From assembly GCA_903896915.1 (NCBI GenBank), contig CAITZN010000127.1, forward strand, positions 1 through 7,869: a stretch of 7,869 bases of DNA. The letters are read 5' to 3'. The notes beneath the pieces are model-generated. The model saw only the letters and a list, made by a program, of their open reading frames with translations. It did not search any database and was not told where the DNA came from. The translations under genes were made by a program, and so were the position numbers. Positions within the stretch are counted from its first letter, which is position 1; the number at the start of each line of letters is the position of its first letter. Positions 1 to 7,079 of this stretch are shown here, piece by piece. This DNA comes from an uncultured bacterium (GTDB lineage: Bacteria > Desulfobacterota > Desulfobulbia > Desulfobulbales > Desulfobulbaceae).

Positions 1-699
1 GCTTTTGCGCAGTAAGGTCCGTTCGTTGGACAGAAAGAAATTCTTAGCCAGTTGCTGCGTCAGGGTGCTGGCCCCCTGTACCGTTGCGCCAGCACGGATA
101 TTAGCAAACAAAGCCCTGAGTATAGAACGAACAGCTATGCCGTGGTGCGTATAGAAATTTTGATCTTCTACGGCTAAAAGGGTTTTGACCAGGAGTTCCG
201 GCAGCTCGGACCGGTTGAGCAGGATTCGACCCTCATGTTCCAGGGCATGAAAACTGCCGATGCGGGCCGGGTCGATCCTGATGAGAGGGAGCTGGGTGGT
301 GGTGCCGGTGCGGCTGATTTCTCGCACCGTGCCTCCTGACAAAAAAACGGTGACCCGCTCAGATTGTTCGAGTCCGGACGGGTACTGAAAATCACGAGTG
401 ACCAAATCAAAGGTGTTACCATTGCGCCGGTAGGATCCTGCGGCCGCAACCTGGCTATCTTGGCGGTAGCCGGCCAGTTCCAGTTCGTCTTCGAGTGTCT
501 GCGGGTTGAGGCCAAGTCCCGGATAAAGCTCGAGCGGGCGGGCGTAGACCTCAGCAGGCAGCGACCAGAGCTTGCCATCGAATTTCCCTTTGATCATCGT
601 ATCCAGCCGCTGTACATGCAGGCCAATGAACAGGGTCAGGAGCACAAGTGTTGCGGCAATGGTCGCGATCAGCGCCAACCGGGTTTTCGTCATTTTCAT
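1..699 (-). CDS. mrcB: Penicillin-binding protein 1B-type bifunctional transglycosylase/transpeptidase, N-terminal part (cut by window edge)
   Basis: This is the first 233 codons of a class A PBP, which polymerises lipid II into glycan strands and cross-links them in the periplasm; the gene continues past base 1. The start ATG at 699-697 begins [10 protein letters not shown]. Residues about 6-28 form a single membrane anchor after only five cytosolic residues, much shorter than the tail of the long E. coli PBP1b form. Residues about 43-130 ([30 protein letters not shown]) match the UB2H domain typical of PBP1B. The GT51 transglycosylase domain follows, with [11 protein letters not shown] at 178-188, Glu178 being the expected catalytic acid, and [17 protein letters not shown] at 208-224. 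The rest of GT51 and the transpeptidase domain lie outside the window. A weak GTGAG precedes the ATG; the ATG at 704 runs into a stop after two codons. It is the last gene seen in the series, 86 bp after mgtA. The family is certain; the 1B subtype rests on UB2H. Confidence 0.93.
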   Translation of the reverse strand, partial: MKMTKTRLALIATIAATLVLLTLFIGLHVQRLDTMIKGKFDGKLWSLPAEVYARPLELYPGLGLNPQTLEDELELAGYRQDSQVAAAGSYRRNGNTFDLVTRDFQYPSGLEQSERVTVFLSGGTVREISRTGTTTQLPLIRIDPARIGSFHALEHEGRILLNRSELPELLVKTLLAVEDQNFYTHHGIAVRSILRALFANIRAGATVQGASTLTQQLAKNFFLSNERTLLRKS

Positions 700-785
700 T
701 GCATCTCACTAATCATTTTGTCTCTGATGCCCATGCGGGCATCTCTCTTTGCAATCTCTGGCCTTGCCGCTCTGCGCGATCTTCA
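700..785 (-). other. mgtA-mrcB spacer with a hairpin and an open in-frame tail
   Basis: The 86-bp spacer between the mgtA stop and the PBP1B start contains a perfect 7-bp inverted repeat with a 4-base loop at 726-743 (arms GATGCCC and GGGCATC). On the minus strand no T-run follows it, so it is not a typical intrinsic terminator. The mgtA stop TAA is followed directly by TGA. The same frame then stays open for 27 codons and closes with the TGA at 700-698, overlapping the PBP1B start codon. No start codon with a good ribosome site opens this frame at its beginning. Its function is unknown. Confidence 0.5.
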
Positions 786-3416
786 TTAATCACCAAATTT
801 TCGAACAAACCAGGCTTTGACAAGCTGAGTCAAAACCGCGTAGCCCAGCATCATGATAGTCAGATACAGCCAGTACAATGGGGGGAGCGGAACGAACCCG
901 AGGGTGTTTGCCAGGGGCGAAACCGTCAGTAAAGCACCGACTGCGACGATGATGACAGAGGAGAGGATGAGTGGCCAACTGGCCCGACTTTGAATGAACG
1001 GAATTTTGTTGGTTCGGATGATATGGATGATCAACGTTTGGGTGAAAAGCGACTCGACAAACCAGCCGGTATGAAACAGGGCCGGATTCTGCCAGCAGTC
1101 GAATAGGTACAGCATCATGAAGAAGGTCAGATAATCGAAGATCGAGCTGATCGGCCCGATAATCAGAATAAAATGGAGGATCTTGTCAATCGTCCATTGG
1201 CGAGGCTTTGCTAACCATTCATCATCCACCTGGTCGGTGGGGATGGTGGTCTGCGAGAAATCGTACAGGAGGTTATTAACCAGCACTTGGATCGGCAGCA
1301 TGGGCAGGAACGGCAGGAAGGCGCTGGCCCCCACCACACTGAACATATTGCCAAAGTTCGAGCTGGCCGCCATTTTGATGTACTTGATAATGTTGCCAAA
1401 CACACGCCGGCCTTCCAGCACCCCCTGCTCCAGTACCAGCAGGCTGTTCTCCAGCAGTATAATATCAGAGGACTCCTTGGCGATGTCCACAGCACTGTCG
1501 ACCGAAATGCCCACATCAGCAGCTTTTAAGGCCGGGGCGTCGTTGATACCATCGCCCATGAAACCTAAAACATGACCTTTGCTCTGCAACGCCCGGATGA
1601 TTCGTTCTTTGTGAGCTGGAACCAGCCTGGCAAAGACGCTGGTAGTGCTGGCAGCTTCGGCCAGCTCTGTCTCGCTCATGGTCTCAATCTGGGAGCCGAG
1701 CAGGAGGTGGTCCACCGGCATGCCCACTTGCTTGCAGATGTAGGCGGTGATGATCTCATTGTCGCCGGTCAGGACCTTGACGTCTACACTCAGGCTATGG
1801 AGCCGTTGCAAAGCCTCTATGGCGGTATCCTTAGGCGGGTCAAGGAAGGCCATGAAACCCAGCAGAATCAAATCGGCCTCATCCTTGACGGCATAGACCG
1901 GCTCGTCAGGGGCACCCGGCATTTGCTTGTAGGCCAGGGCAACTACCCGGAAGCCCTGCCCGTTGAGGTCTTCAGCGAGTTGTCGGCGTTTGGCATCATG
2001 CTCGGGCAGCACTTCGATGGCCTCGCCTTTGACTTCCACCCGGGTACACAGGTTCAGTACTTCATCCACAGCTCCCTTGCAGATCAGGGTGTTCAGTCCG
2101 GTTTCGTCTTCCACAATCACTGACATGCGCCGACGGACAAAGTCGAAAGGGATTTCGTCGATCTTACGGTATTTCTCGTCAGCCTTCAGGTGGTCTTTCA
2201 ACTCTTTGTGGTCAAGGATAGCCTTGTCCAGCAGGTTCTTTAACCCGGTATGATGGAAACTGTTGAGATAGCCGAAATGCAGCACCTTGTCGCTGGGCTC
2301 GCCATATACGTCCAGGTGTTTTTCAAGAACGATCTTGCCCTGGGTGAGGGTGCCGGTCTTATCGGTGCACAGCACGTCCATTGCCCCGAAGTTCTGGATG
2401 GCGTTCAGGCGCTTGACGATTACCTTTTTGCGGGCCATTGCCAGCGCACCTTTCGACAGGTTGACGGTCACGATCATGGGCAGCATTTCAGGGGTCAGTC
2501 CGACAGCCACGGCCATGGCAAAAAGGAACGCTTCCAGCCAGTCGTGCTTAACCAATCCATTGATAAGAAACACCGCTGGGACCATTACGGCTATAAAACC
2601 GATCATCAGCCAGGTGAACTTGTTGATCCCTTTGTCGAAGCTGGTTAACTGCCGTTGGCCGACAATGCTGGCAGCCAGCGAACCAAAATAGGTGCGGTCA
2701 CCGGTATGGATAACCACTGCGGCCGCGGAGCCGCTCTCGACATTGGAGCCGAGGAAACAGAGGTTGGGCAGATCAAGGGGGTTCACAATATCGGCGGGCG
2801 CGGTGGCAGCTTTTTTTTCAACGGGTAAGGCTTCGCCGGTAAGGGCCGCCTGATTGAGAAACAGGTCTTTGGCGGCAAGCACCCGGACATCGGCCGGCAC
2901 CATATCGCCAGCTGCCAGCCGGATGATATCGCCGGGAACCAGCATCTTGAGCGATATTTCTGCTTCTTTGCCACTTCGCACTACTGTTGCCGTATTGCTG
3001 ACCATGGCCTGGAGCTTTTCGGCGGCGTTATCGGCCCGCATCTCCTGGAAGAAACGCAAAACCACGCCCAGAACCACCATCACGAAGATGACCACTGTCG
3101 CCCGCTGATCTCCGGTGAAATGGGAGAGCACGCCCAGCGCCGTGAGCAATAGGACCAAGGGGTTTTTGATGTTCGCCAAAAGGCGCATCACCGCCGATTG
3201 ATGTTTCTCCCGGGCAATTTCATTGGTGCCGTACTGCTGCAAGCGGGAAAGCGCTTCCGTCTCGCTCAGGCCATCGAGTTGCGATCCCAGATCCTTGAGA
3301 ACGGTATCCGTATCAGCACGCGCCTTTTCCAGGAGTTGCACGGAAAATTGCGCTTCGTTTCCGCTAGGCCGGTTGGTTGTCCGCTTTGATGCATCTGGGG
3401 GGAGGGGGGATTTCAT
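786..3416 (-). CDS. mgtA: MgtA-type magnesium-importing P-type ATPase
   Basis: This inner-membrane P3B ATPase family brings Mg2+ into the cytoplasm at the cost of ATP. From the chosen start it is 876 residues, close to E. coli MgtA (about 898). Motifs in order: cation-ATPase N-terminal domain (about 25-100); actuator-domain TGEALP at 193-198; PEMLP in membrane helix 4 at 309-313; the phosphorylation site DKTGTLT at 352-358 (Asp352); KGA of the nucleotide domain at 447-449; TGDN at 550-553; GDGINDAPAL at 621-630; then MgtA-like NFGN and LLYDFSQTTIPTDQVDDEW (716-734) in the M5-M6 region, and four more C-terminal helices. All catalytic residues are present. The frame is open back to a TTG at 3446, but the ATG at 3416 has GGAG six bases upstream and is preferred. 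It lies 120 bp after the AtpR-like gene, and no long Mg2+-sensing leader like that of enterics fits in that space. Specificity for Mg2+ is inferred from family motifs. Confidence 0.93.
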   Translation of the reverse strand: MKSPLPPDASKRTTNRPSGNEAQFSVQLLEKARADTDTVLKDLGSQLDGLSETEALSRLQQYGTNEIAREKHQSAVMRLLANIKNPLVLLLTALGVLSHFTGDQRATVVIFVMVVLGVVLRFFQEMRADNAAEKLQAMVSNTATVVRSGKEAEISLKMLVPGDIIRLAAGDMVPADVRVLAAKDLFLNQAALTGEALPVEKKAATAPADIVNPLDLPNLCFLGSNVESGSAAAVVIHTGDRTYFGSLAASIVGQRQLTSFDKGINKFTWLMIGFIAVMVPAVFLINGLVKHDWLEAFLFAMAVAVGLTPEMLPMIVTVNLSKGALAMARKKVIVKRLNAIQNFGAMDVLCTDKTGTLTQGKIVLEKHLDVYGEPSDKVLHFGYLNSFHHTGLKNLLDKAILDHKELKDHLKADEKYRKIDEIPFDFVRRRMSVIVEDETGLNTLICKGAVDEVLNLCTRVEVKGEAIEVLPEHDAKRRQLAEDLNGQGFRVVALAYKQMPGAPDEPVYAVKDEADLILLGFMAFLDPPKDTAIEALQRLHSLSVDVKVLTGDNEIITAYICKQVGMPVDHLLLGSQIETMSETELAEAASTTSVFARLVPAHKERIIRALQSKGHVLGFMGDGINDAPALKAADVGISVDSAVDIAKESSDIILLENSLLVLEQGVLEGRRVFGNIIKYIKMAASSNFGNMFSVVGASAFLPFLPMLPIQVLVNNLLYDFSQTTIPTDQVDDEWLAKPRQWTIDKILHFILIIGPISSIFDYLTFFMMLYLFDCWQNPALFHTGWFVESLFTQTLIIHIIRTNKIPFIQSRASWPLILSSVIIVAVGALLTVSPLANTLGFVPLPPLYWLYLTIMMLGYAVLTQLVKAWFVRKFGD

Positions 3417-3422
3417 GTACGT

Positions 3423-3426
3423 CTCC
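3423..3426 (-). promoter_or_regulatory. Ribosome binding site deciding the mgtA start
   Basis: On the minus strand GGAG lies six bases before the ATG at 3416. The alternative TTG at 3446, ten codons upstream, has no comparable site. Confidence 0.75.
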
Positions 3427-3536
3427 GCTCTATTGATTGCAAGCAACGATCATGAGCATCGCGTGGCCGCTCAGGTGGTTCGACAACACATCCTGGCAAG
3501 CCTTTATTTACTCCACAGTTTTGCTGGTACTTTTTG

Positions 3537-3863
3537 TCAGGATACTATCGCAGGTTTGAGCACTTTGCTGGTAGCGATATAGGGTACAGCCGTTCGGCTT
3601 GTAAGCCGCTTCACGACATAACCCGCAAGAGCAAAACCAAGGAGGCAGGCTAGCGACCGCTGCCAATGATCTCCTGAGACAAAGAGGAATCCGGCCAGGG
3701 TGATGCTTGTTCGCAACAGCAGGCTGCCGAACAACCAATACGCTTTTTGTTGGCACGAAACCGTATTCTGGACCGTCCACCAAAGGCCGCCGAAGAATAT
3801 TGTGCCAAGCAAAATCCCAGCGATCACAGCCATTGTCATTATCAACGCCATAATATCATTCAT
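3537..3863 (-). CDS. atpR: AtpR-like N-ATPase accessory membrane protein (orphan)
   Basis: A 108-residue integral membrane protein. Three hydrophobic segments are visible at about 5-31, 43-63 and 67-84. The pattern GTIFFGGLWWTV (20-31), then GSLLLRTSITLAGFLFVSG (46-64) and HWQRSLACLLGF (67-78), matches what I know of AtpR, the small subunit coded between atpQ and atpB in N-type (Na+-translocating-type) ATPase operons. Arg51 sits inside helix 2, where an intramembrane arginine is a hallmark of AtpR. The role of AtpR is poorly known; it is thought to assist the membrane rotor or its assembly. The start ATG at 3863 has GGGAG seven bases upstream; the frame is open further back through 3908, but those residues are basic and polar and lack a ribosome site. 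No other ATPase subunit gene is visible; the neighbours are an eRF1-like gene upstream and mgtA 120 bp downstream. A role as a partner of MgtA is speculation from this position. Another small membrane-protein family is possible. Confidence 0.75.
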   Translation of the reverse strand: MNDIMALIMTMAVIAGILLGTIFFGGLWWTVQNTVSCQQKAYWLFGSLLLRTSITLAGFLFVSGDHWQRSLACLLGFALAGYVVKRLTSRTAVPYIATSKVLKPAIVS

Positions 3864-4032
3864 CTGTAATCTCCCTTTCTTCCTGCATGGTTTTGTCTTC
3901 TTTATCAAAACAATGTCCGGTTTTAAAACAGACGCTCGCCAGCCCAGGACTAACAGAGCAAGCGCCCAGGCATGTTTGCCCGGATGACGTTCGTCCAGCC
4001 AGATAATGAAAGCCGCTACAGGTTGTTTTCAT
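3856..4032 (-). CDS. Possible 58-residue cysteine-rich small ORF (doubtful)
   Basis: This open frame starts with an ATG that overlaps the stop of the upstream eRF1-like gene (ATGA) and ends with a TGA inside the first codons of the AtpR-like gene, so it fills the 165-bp spacer exactly. It encodes 58 residues starting MKTTCSGFHYLAGRTSSG, with five cysteines (5, 21, 25, 35, 41) and an acidic tail. The end-to-end overlap is what a translationally coupled gene would show. Against it: there is no convincing Shine-Dalgarno site, no recognisable family, and the frame next to it has a more protein-like composition. Treat it as a candidate only. Confidence 0.15.
   Translation of the reverse strand: MKTTCSGFHYLAGRTSSGQTCLGACSVSPGLASVCFKTGHCFDKEDKTMQEEREITDE
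3871..3875 (-). promoter_or_regulatory. Ribosome binding site deciding the AtpR-like start
   Basis: GGGAG on the minus strand lies seven bases before the ATG at 3863. It supports the 108-residue form over longer forms of the same open frame. Confidence 0.75.
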
Positions 4033-4454
4033 GCTTGCACCGTTGCATCTTGTTTGTGAAAATAATCGCGTACTTTTGCCGCGATTTGGGGATCAGTCAT
4101 TTTGTCGCTCGGCTCCACAGCGACGATGCCTTTCCCGAGTCTGGCGTGGTCAAGATGGTTTTTCAACTCACCCTTGGCCTCACCGGGGCCAAAAATGAGA
4201 ACGGATTCAGCATCGCGTATGGCCGCAATTACCTCGCCGTAATACTGATCAAGCTGGCCTCTTAACTTTCGTTCACGGCTATCATCGGCTTTAACGAGCT
4301 GTGCTTCGTAGGGAGCCGTCGAGCGGTCGCCCTTGTTACGTCCCGGTTGGTTCTCAATATTGGATCTGATTTCCATCGTCTCTTCTTTTTTTGGTGAAAT
4401 GAGCACGATTACTGCCCTGCGACGATCAATCCACAAACCTGCGGTTATTTTCAT
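4029..4454 (-). CDS. Small eRF1/baeRF-like ('translational machinery'-type) protein of unknown function
   Basis: A soluble, charged 141-residue protein with no signal peptide or membrane helix. The N-terminus GLWIDRRRAVIVLIS (6-20) is a short beta-rich opening seen in small bacterial proteins annotated as eRF1-like or 'translational machinery' proteins. A low-complexity polar linker follows (about 21-60). The C-terminal half holds YYGEVIAAIRDAESVLIFGPGEAKGEL (71-97, in two blocks) and VAVEPSDKMTDPQIAAKVRDYF (111-132), resembling the L7Ae-like third domain of eRF1/Pelota. That would suggest contact with the ribosome or RNA, but no catalytic motif such as GGQ is present, so peptide release is not implied. 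The start ATG at 4454 has AGGAG seven bases upstream. It lies 44 bp after glgP, in the same direction, so cotranscription is likely. The family assignment is from remembered sequence resemblance; the molecular role is unknown. Confidence 0.6.
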   Translation of the reverse strand: MKITAGLWIDRRRAVIVLISPKKEETMEIRSNIENQPGRNKGDRSTAPYEAQLVKADDSRERKLRGQLDQYYGEVIAAIRDAESVLIFGPGEAKGELKNHLDHARLGKGIVAVEPSDKMTDPQIAAKVRDYFHKQDATVQA

Positions 4455-4461
4455 AGAGGAT

Positions 4462-4466
4462 CTCCT
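4462..4466 (-). promoter_or_regulatory. Ribosome binding site of the eRF1-like gene
   Basis: AGGAG on the minus strand lies seven bases before the ATG at 4454, within the 44-bp spacer after glgP. Confidence 0.75.
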
Positions 4467-4493
4467 GGTTTATTCGTTAATATTGGCTCTGGG

Positions 4494-4510
4494 CGATCTT
4501 ACAAAGATCG
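4494..4510 (-). repeat. Small perfect hairpin across the glgP stop codon
   Basis: CGATCTT and AAGATCG form a perfect 7-bp inverted repeat with a 3-base loop. It overlaps the last codons and stop of glgP. On the minus strand it is followed by CCCAGAGCC rather than a T-run, so it is not a standard terminator; it could slow 3' decay or affect coupling to the next gene. Confidence 0.4.
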
Positions 4511-7051
4511 TTGCCAAAGGATTTGTGATGCCTCCAGAGGGACCGCGACGCTATTGCAGCGGGGTATCACTCGTGGCGTATAGTCTGTTGCAGGTCGGGC
4601 TGCGGACACTGCTGTGCTGTATACGTAACCATCCGAGGCGCCCACCAGTTGTCGGTCTCGCAGCATTTCCTGGCGTACCGGAAAACCGCCATCTATCCCC
4701 TCTGCATATAACTCCACGGTAACTGTATTCGGACTGAGGTCATTGAGATAGACATCAACTTCATACCTGTGCTGTTCGCCTTGGGTCTCCACCTTAACGG
4801 CGCCGAAGCGCAGTGTGGTCCATTTTTGTTCCAGCCTGTGCTGCCAATCGATAATTTTCAGGCCGATGGCGCCATTGTCGGCACTGCGCAAATGGTAAGC
4901 GGCAGCAGCGGGGAGGTAATGTTGCTCGGTATATTCACGCACCGAGCGGCTGGCAGAAAAGCGAGGTGTCAACCGAGCCATGCTTTCTCGCATTCGCGCC
5001 ATCCAGGCGGTGGGTATGCCTTGTTCGTCGCGGCTGTAGAACTCAGGGACAACCTCGCGTTCGAGCAGGTCGTAGAGCATCTCCGCATCCTTGGCATCGC
5101 AGGCCGGATCATCGTCATGCTCTTGACCATCTCCCAGAGCCCAGCCCAAATCCGGGGCATAGGCTTCGGCCCACCAGCCGTCCAGCACTGAAAGATTGAT
5201 CCCCCCGTTTACCAGCACCTTCATGCCGCTCGTTCCACACGCTTCCCATGGCCTCCGAGGGGTGTTGATCCAGACATCCACGCCCTGCACGAGGTGTTTG
5301 GTTAAATGCATGTCATAATCACTGAGGAAAATCACATGGAGGCGAGCATCGGAGCGGCGGATGAAAGACGTCCACTGCTGAATCAGGGCCTGGCCCGCTA
5401 AATCCGCAGGATGGGCCTTTCCGGCAAGAATGAGTTGCACCGGACGCTGGGTATTGGTTAACAGGCGGATTAGTCGATCCGGGTCGTGCAACAGCAGATT
5501 CGGTCGTTTGTAGGTCGCGAACCGTCGCGCAAAGCCAAGGGTTAGGACGTTGGGATCAAAGAGATGGTTTGCTCTGTCAATCGCCTTGATCGAAGCCCCG
5601 GCGGTCGCCAGTTGCCGGGACAGTCGTTCGCGAGCAAAGGCAACAAGAGTTTTGCTCGCTGCGATGCGAAATCGCCAGAGATCGACATCTGTAACACGAC
5701 CAATGTCCTGCTTAAGATTTTCTGTTGTTCCGCGCCAGCGATCCTTGCCACAGGCTTTGGTCCAGAGATCATCGGCCGGGGCTGAATCCCAGGTCGGCAT
5801 GTGAACCCCGTTGGTTACATGACCGACCGGAATTTCGTTCTGTGGCCAGTGGGGGAAAAGAGGTTCAAAGATGCGGCGGCTGACTTCACCATGCAAGCGA
5901 CTGACGCCATTAACCGCCCCGCTGCCACGGATTGCCAGATACGCCATGTTGAAACTCTCGGTCGAGTCGCTTGGATTTCGACGGCCCAAGGCCAACAGGT
6001 CGTGAAGTGTCAGGCCAAGTTTCTGCGTTGCATACGCACCAAGATATTGTTCGATGAGGGCAGGGGCAAAACGATCGCAACCGGCGTCAACAGCTGTATG
6101 GGTGGTGAAGAGATTCCCCGCCCGGGTGACGGCTAGCGCAACTTCAAAGGGATGGTTGGTCTCTTGCATGAAACTACGAGCTCGCTCCAAAATGGCGAAA
6201 GCAGCGTGTCCTTCATTGAGATGACACACTTCGGGTCGGATGCCGAGTGCGGTCAGAAGCCGCCAGCCACCGATCCCAAGCAGCATTTCCTGTTTGAGCC
6301 GTAACTCCTGCCCGCCGCCATAGAGTTCGCTGGTGATCCCGCGATGCGCGGGGAAATTTGCCGCGTCATTACTGTCCAGCAGGTACAGTTTAACCCGGCC
6401 GACCTCGACCTGCCAGGCACGCAGCCAGACCGAGTACCCGGGCAAGGCAATCTCCAGCCGCAACCATTCGCCGTTTGGATGGCGCAACGGCGTAATCGGC
6501 AGCTGTCCAGGGTCGTTAAAAGGAAAGAGGGCTTGTTGCCCGCCATCTTTATCAATCACCTGGCGAAAATATCCCTGTTGGTAGAGCAGTCCCACTCCGA
6601 CGACCGGAACACCCAGGTCACTGGCGGCCTTGAGTTGATCGCCGGCGACATTACCAAGCCCACCCGAGTAGATGGGTAAAGCCTCGCTCAGCATAAACTC
6701 CATGCTAAAATAGGCAACGCAGGACAAAGGAGCATCTGCATGTTTCTGCTGAAACCATGCAGGTGCGGCCACCGCTTGCCGTTTGGCTTGTACCAGGCTG
6801 TCAACATCTTTGCGGAATATAGGATCGGCCAGCACACGTTCAATTTGGTCGCGCGATACCGTCTGTAAAACCACCCAGGGATTATAGGTAATTTCCCATA
6901 GTTTTGGATCAAGCTGCCGCCATACCTCATCGGTGGAATGATCCCACGACCAGTGCATATCAAGGGCAAGCTCCGCCAGGTTGTCAAACCCTTCGATTTC
7001 CGTAGGGAGCAGATTGTAAATCGGATGACTGACACGGGTTAGATCGCTCAC
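4499..7051 (-). CDS. glgP: Alpha-glucan (glycogen/maltodextrin) phosphorylase, GT35 family
   Basis: This PLP-dependent cytosolic enzyme releases glucose-1-phosphate from the non-reducing ends of alpha-1,4-glucans using phosphate. Numbering from the GTG at 7051 gives 850 residues: an N-terminal DUF3417-like domain (about 10-115, with ELALDMHWSWDHSTDEVW at 27-44); YFSMEFMLSEALPIYSGGLG (114-133), which marks substrate and phosphate-site glycines; HLNEGHAAF (277-285); GHVTNGVH (410-417); RRFATYKRPNLLLHDP (509-524); and EACGTSGMK (603-611), where Lys611 should carry PLP. This is the diverged branch of about 850 residues (TIGR02094 type), not the E. coli GlgP/MalP type. Start: the frame extends to an ATG at 7099 inside usp (866 residues), but that ATG has no Shine-Dalgarno, while the GTG at 7051 has AGGTG seven bases upstream and lies 28 bp past the usp stop. 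I prefer the GTG at about 60%. All key motifs are intact. It probably feeds glycolysis from stored glucan under stress. Confidence 0.93.
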   Translation of the reverse strand: MSDLTRVSHPIYNLLPTEIEGFDNLAELALDMHWSWDHSTDEVWRQLDPKLWEITYNPWVVLQTVSRDQIERVLADPIFRKDVDSLVQAKRQAVAAPAWFQQKHADAPLSCVAYFSMEFMLSEALPIYSGGLGNVAGDQLKAASDLGVPVVGVGLLYQQGYFRQVIDKDGGQQALFPFNDPGQLPITPLRHPNGEWLRLEIALPGYSVWLRAWQVEVGRVKLYLLDSNDAANFPAHRGITSELYGGGQELRLKQEMLLGIGGWRLLTALGIRPEVCHLNEGHAAFAILERARSFMQETNHPFEVALAVTRAGNLFTTHTAVDAGCDRFAPALIEQYLGAYATQKLGLTLHDLLALGRRNPSDSTESFNMAYLAIRGSGAVNGVSRLHGEVSRRIFEPLFPHWPQNEIPVGHVTNGVHMPTWDSAPADDLWTKACGKDRWRGTTENLKQDIGRVTDVDLWRFRIAASKTLVAFARERLSRQLATAGASIKAIDRANHLFDPNVLTLGFARRFATYKRPNLLLHDPDRLIRLLTNTQRPVQLILAGKAHPADLAGQALIQQWTSFIRRSDARLHVIFLSDYDMHLTKHLVQGVDVWINTPRRPWEACGTSGMKVLVNGGINLSVLDGWWAEAYAPDLGWALGDGQEHDDDPACDAKDAEMLYDLLEREVVPEFYSRDEQGIPTAWMARMRESMARLTPRFSASRSVREYTEQHYLPAAAAYHLRSADNGAIGLKIIDWQHRLEQKWTTLRFGAVKVETQGEQHRYEVDVYLNDLSPNTVTVELYAEGIDGGFPVRQEMLRDRQLVGASDGYVYSTAVSAARPATDYTPRVIPRCNSVAVPLEASQILWQRSL

Positions 7052-7058
7052 TTGCTTG

Positions 7059-7063
7059 CACCT
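7059..7063 (-). promoter_or_regulatory. Ribosome binding site favouring the GTG start of glgP
   Basis: AGGTG on the minus strand lies seven bases before GTG 7051-7049. The competing ATG at 7099 has no purine-rich site at the right distance. Confidence 0.5.
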
Positions 7064-7079
7064 GGCTGTTGGCAACTGC

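Noticed and set aside
174..578. 134-codon minus-strand open frame
   Set aside because: It is in the wrong frame of the PBP1B gene; the real frame runs from 699 to the window edge without a stop.
726..743. Terminator after mgtA
   Set aside because: The hairpin is followed on the minus strand by AGAGACAAAATG, with no T-run.
364..789. 141-codon plus-strand open frame
   Set aside because: It is antisense to the PBP1B N-terminus, whose UB2H and GT51 motifs are clear.
1572..2123. 183-codon plus-strand open frame
   Set aside because: It lies wholly antisense to the strongly conserved mgtA catalytic region, and its product resembles no family.
3417..3446. TTG start giving mgtA ten more residues
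   Set aside because: The ATG at 3416 has a well-placed GGAG; the TTG has no ribosome site.
3864..3908. TTG start giving the AtpR-like protein 15 more residues
   Set aside because: The added residues are basic and polar, and GGGAG is correctly placed for the ATG at 3863.
4769..5191. 140-codon plus-strand open frame
   Set aside because: It is antisense to the C-terminal part of glgP and shows no family signature.
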